From: Spirodela intermedia | Lineage: Eukaryota > Streptophyta > Magnoliopsida > Alismatales > Araceae | Reading direction: 5' to 3' | Length of the DNA: 64,000 bases | Assembly (NCBI GenBank): GCA_902729315.2 | Contig: LR746270.1 | Span: forward strand, 3,806,501-3,870,500 | In this document: positions 61,501 to 64,000 of the stretch, in pieces | Numbering within the stretch: the stretch's first letter is position 1 | Layout of the letters: every line of letters starts with the position of its first letter | Notes under the pieces: generated by a model | Database searches by the model: none | Seen by the model: the letters and a program-made list of their open reading frames with translations, nothing else | What the model was told of the DNA's origin: nothing | Translations under genes and position numbers: made by a program

Positions 61501-63843
61501 TGTGTGATAGTCAAGCTTACTCAAATTATATGCTCAACCTCTTGAGCATGATCAACAGTCATAACTACGACTATAAAATATAATCTGACCAACTGAATTC
61601 AGGCATCGATTATCAAATTCCAATGAACACAATTGGCACACGAGAAAATATTCCAATTCTGATGACAGGTCATGAACTATGGTGCTATGTGCCACTGAAT
61701 ACATTAGTGTACAGTTACTAATATAGTCAGTTGACCTTAAAAGGGACCAGTAAATCTTAAAAATAGTTCCAGAGCCGAGGAAGGTAAACTTATTAGTGAG
61801 ACATATATGTTGCCACGCACATGAAAGAATTACGAAGGAAATCAAGCAACATTCTTAAGACTAAGAGGAAGTGTCAATCATATGAATCTACATACACCGG
61901 GGTAGAAATTATTACAATCTCTAAGGCATTGTAAAATATCATCAACAGAATGAATGTAACAGAAAGTTAAGAGAGTAAGCCGATTGGAGCACTCTAGTGA
62001 GCAGATTATCACCAATCGTTAAATATTGGAAGGAAATATCACACAAACAAGATAATCGGTCACCAAACAAGCAAAAAAGAGTAAAAAAAATTATTACGCG
62101 TTATAAATGTAATTTTTACTCAAATACACTTTCAGCACCTGGCTTTCAAAGTGGATAGCATGAAGTTCTCCAGTACTTGATGTTAGTACCCGAAGCCCAC
62201 TGCACAGATGGTCGGCTAAAAGATTTTTCATGGTCCAATCTGCCAAAAAAGCTTTTCCAAGCTCGATCTCAGTCATAAAACAAAAACCTGACTGTGGAAC
62301 TGAAATACTGGTGGAAGGATATCTCTGGGCGGAACCATGTGACTGAACCAATGAACTTTTGCTACCAACAGGGAAAAAAGGTTCCCCTCCAACTGGCACT
62401 GTAGAATTAAAAGTTGAACCAGCAGCAGTATTTCCGCTAGTCAAAGACAGAAAATCTTCACCATAGCCAGCTGATAAATTAAGAATGATATAAGGAAGAT
62501 AAAATTCACAAAGGGGTCTTGAACGATGACAAAAATGATTTATCATCAGTGCATCGTTAAATGTATCCATATCATATTCAGGCTTAAACACAGCTGAGCG
62601 AATATCTGAAAAGTTCATCAGCAGTTTCAATTTCCTTTCTTCACAGGAAATCTGGATGAAAGATTTTGGAAGAAAAATTCCCCAATTAACATCTGGTAAA
62701 TTAAGCAAATATTGGCCGTGAGATAAAGTGGTGCTGCTGGATGCACCACCTGTCCTCGTCAAGGTGGAATGATTTTTCCTTGAATTATTTAAAATCACGT
62801 TAACAGAATCCGATTCAAAACAAGCGTTAATTGTAAATTGTGTACTCAAAAGCAAGATGTTATCTTTTGACCGAATCGCAGTTTGACCTCTCATGGCATC
62901 CTTTCTCTCAGATATTAACCTCCTGATATATTCTCGAGAACTAGACACGATGGCATAATCAAAATCAACAGAGTTTCTTGATTTTGTCAAAATTGCGTCT
63001 CCAAAAACCTAAAAAAGAGCAAGTACTCGTCAGAATAAGTAGTTTGAAATTTGATAATCGATAATATCAAACAAAATGCAAGAGCGGCACAATTCAAAAA
63101 GCATGCAATAGTTTGGATTAAATTTGAACGTTTCTTGGACTTTCTGGTGTGTGACTGTGCGGGAGGGGGTGGCAATTAGAATGGTAGGGATGGGGAATAC
63201 AGGATTACTTCCAGGATTGGTCAAATCATGCAGTTGAAAGGAAAGTACCCTCACTTGAAGAAGTTACTGATAAATATTAGATAGACAGATTTTAAAAATC
63301 CATTTATTAAAAAACTCCTTTTTTGTCACGTCTGCAACTGATACCATTGAAATTCGTTTTGAATACTGTACATAAGATAATGTGAAATGTCTATTGTTAT
63401 CGTCAGCTATTCTCCATCGATTCACACACAATGATAAAATCCAGTTAACATACAGTATGCATGATAACTTGAATGAGAATAAATTACATACAAGTACCGT
63501 CTCCTTTTCTTCAAAAAATATGGCAAGACTGTAGGATGACAACTCTAATACTTTTCAATAAAAATAATTATATTTATTATCACCTCACTCTGGCAGGAGA
63601 TCTTCCAAATAGCATAGAAACCAAATTAAGGGAGACGTATAAACCAGCAAAAAGAAAATATAACCAGCAAAAAAAGCACCTAAAAAGAAAGAGCATTTTG
63701 CCATTTATTTTGAAAATGTTCAAATTCAATGTACACATTAGAGATAAATTCATGGGCAAGACACAAAAGAATCTATTAACACCTGGAAGAGAGTCCACAG
63801 CTCATCCAGGTAGAGGAACACATCAGTCTTTCCAGTCGTCCCA
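34510..63843 (-). CDS. VPS13: VPS13-family bridge-like lipid-transfer protein, SHRUBBY type; 5' part outside window
   Basis: C-terminal 2304 residues of a giant VPS13 protein, a lipid-transfer bridge at membrane contact sites. Exons: 63843-63783, 63008-62120, 61371-61321, 61244-61065, 60985-60522, 60422-60296, 60200-60076, 58886-58222, 58088-57971, 57858-57745, 55322-55228, 53815-53700, 46839-46784, 46703-46496, 45502-45083, 44994-44720, 43245-43160, 43093-43007, 42891-42630, 42535-42110, 42027-41931, 40331-40012, 39536-39429, 39308-39141, 39061-39035, 38935-38807, 38717-38628, 38442-38336, 38257-38109, 37591-37509, 37391-37296, 37138-37016, 36813-36730, 35532-35359, 34845-34510. All 35 phases agree. 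Landmarks: [20 protein letters not shown] (60.1 kb); VAB/SHR-BD-like region with [17 protein letters not shown] and VIRQCEVE (about 46.8-40.0 kb); VPS13_C start [19 protein letters not shown]...[12 protein letters not shown] (38.9 kb); [90 protein letters not shown] near the stop. The 61-nt first exon is least certain. Confidence 0.93.
34866..35345. repeat. Tandem repeat, about 125-bp units, in the last VPS13 intron
   Basis: Copies begin at AAGTCAA(C/G) near 34869, 34993, 35119 and 35249 (periods about 124, 126 and 130). Shared blocks are GTCAACGCCCTCCCAACAT, ATATCTAG, TCATCTAT(C/T)TATTACCA, GAGTAAAAT(G/A)GGAATTAATGGA and a G-rich stretch before (T)ACTTG. The array fills nearly the whole intron between exons 35532-35359 and 34845-34510. 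Confidence 0.85.
36349..36690. repeat. Tandem repeat, about 104-124-bp units, in a VPS13 intron
   Basis: Three copies start TTTGACCCAAC(A/T)GAG at 36349, 36473 and 36577. They share TGGCTAATATTT(T/C)ATCC, ATCCAAAATA(A/C)GA(A/G)AGT and TG(T/C)(A/T)GAT(G)ATA. The unit is AT-rich and non-coding, and is unrelated to the array nearer the 3' end of the gene. Confidence 0.85.
44268..44297. repeat. Three tandem TGATCACAC-type 10-mers
   Basis: CTGATCACA repeated with a 10-bp period in a VPS13 intron (43246-44719). Confidence 0.75.
47340..47571 (+). repeat. 5' LTR of the copia element
   Basis: 232 bp, TG...CA ends, followed immediately by the tRNA-Met primer site. It aligns along its whole length with 52052-52281. 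Confidence 0.95.
47590..52045 (+). pseudogene. Decayed copia gag-pol
   Basis: Successive recognisable pieces in shifting frames: a gag region (47667-48580) with a zinc-knuckle-like [19 protein letters not shown] near 48533; a protease region (48800-48840) where the expected D-S/T-G reads DIGATDH, so the catalytic triad is altered; a GAG-pre-integrase LGHPSFELL block near 49215; integrase core from about 49390; a connecting region (49960-50640); reverse transcriptase (50560-51200) with YVDDIIIIG at 51096; and RNase H (51560-52040). In-frame stops occur, for example, near 50641, 50704 and 50860. Only described here; no intact product is predicted. Confidence 0.9.
52052..52281 (+). repeat. 3' LTR of the copia element
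   Basis: 230 bp, preceded by a purine tract and followed by the ATAAA target duplication. Several small indels against the 5' LTR, mainly around the middle. Confidence 0.95.
55900..56330 (+). pseudogene. Short copia pol fragment in a VPS13 intron
   Basis: Around 56210-56265 the frame reads [15 protein letters not shown], resembling the start of the copia reverse-transcriptase domain (W..AM..E..AL). About 110 bp upstream is a basic stretch ([16 protein letters not shown]), a common feature of the integrase-RT linker. It has no LTRs and decays quickly on both sides. It may be a relic of a second, older insertion in the 2.4-kb intron between exons 57858-57745 and 55322-55228. Confidence 0.35.
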
Positions 63844-64000
63844 CTTAAGGACAATGAGCATGCATTATCACTTGAATAGAAAGAATGTAGGTAGTGCCTG
63901 GAACAAAGAAATCATTCAGGCATTATTAATAGTAGAAAAAGTGAATGCAAGGCTTGTTAAGAGTTCAAGATTAGGGCAACATTGAATTAGACTAAAAAAG

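Overview
This is plant nuclear DNA from an angiosperm. The evidence is multi-exon genes with short AT-rich GT..AG introns, plant-only families (ARIADNE ligase, COR413, HCF164, PR-1, PADRE/DUF4228), Ty1/copia and Ty3/gypsy LTR retroelements, and many GA/CT microsatellites. Several genes (PR-1, DUF4228, first exons of NASP and HCF164) are very GC-rich while intergenic DNA is AT-rich. That fits a monocot or early-diverging angiosperm better than a core eudicot, but the species cannot be fixed from the sequence.

Layout. 618-6912 (+): an ARIADNE-type RBR E3 ubiquitin ligase. 9561-10058 (-): a single-exon PR-1 (CAP) secreted protein, with tandem repeats on both sides. 10540-13970 (-): SNAPC1/SNAP43-like subunit of the snRNA-activating complex. 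14707-15201 (-): PADRE/DUF4228 protein. 16241-about 20450: decayed Ty3/gypsy-type LTR element in very AT-rich DNA. 20952-22072 (-): COR413 cold-regulated membrane protein with a CRT/DRE plus G-box promoter. 22935-26773 (-): NASP/Sim3 histone H3 chaperone. 27394-30344 (+): HCF164 thylakoid thioredoxin-like protein, divergent from NASP across a roughly 620-bp spacer full of Site II (TGGGCC) motifs. 30784-32727 (-): unrecognised multi-pass membrane protein, convergent with HCF164. 33112-33423 (-): possible small hypothetical gene. 34510 to beyond 63843 (-): the C-terminal part (about 2304 residues in 35 mapped exons) of a giant VPS13-family lipid-transfer protein of the SHRUBBY type. Its 5' end lies outside the window.

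The VPS13 introns hold most of the accessory structure: a 4.94-kb copia element (47340-52281, opposite strand, recognisable LTRs, perfect ATAAA target duplication, broken ORFs), two roughly 105-130-bp tandem-repeat arrays, a smaller copia fragment and an unexplained 102-codon ORF. All exon phases in the seven spliced gene models were checked by hand, and each sums to a whole number of codons.

The genes do not form one pathway. They are ordinary unrelated plant genes: ubiquitination, defence, snRNA transcription, cold response, histone supply, cytochrome b6f assembly and lipid transport. I found no convincing new multi-gene system. The most interesting observations are architectural: a 3' splice site built from telomere-like repeats, tandem repeats upstream of PR-1, CRT/DRE-G-box architecture at COR413, and Site II clusters at three gene starts.
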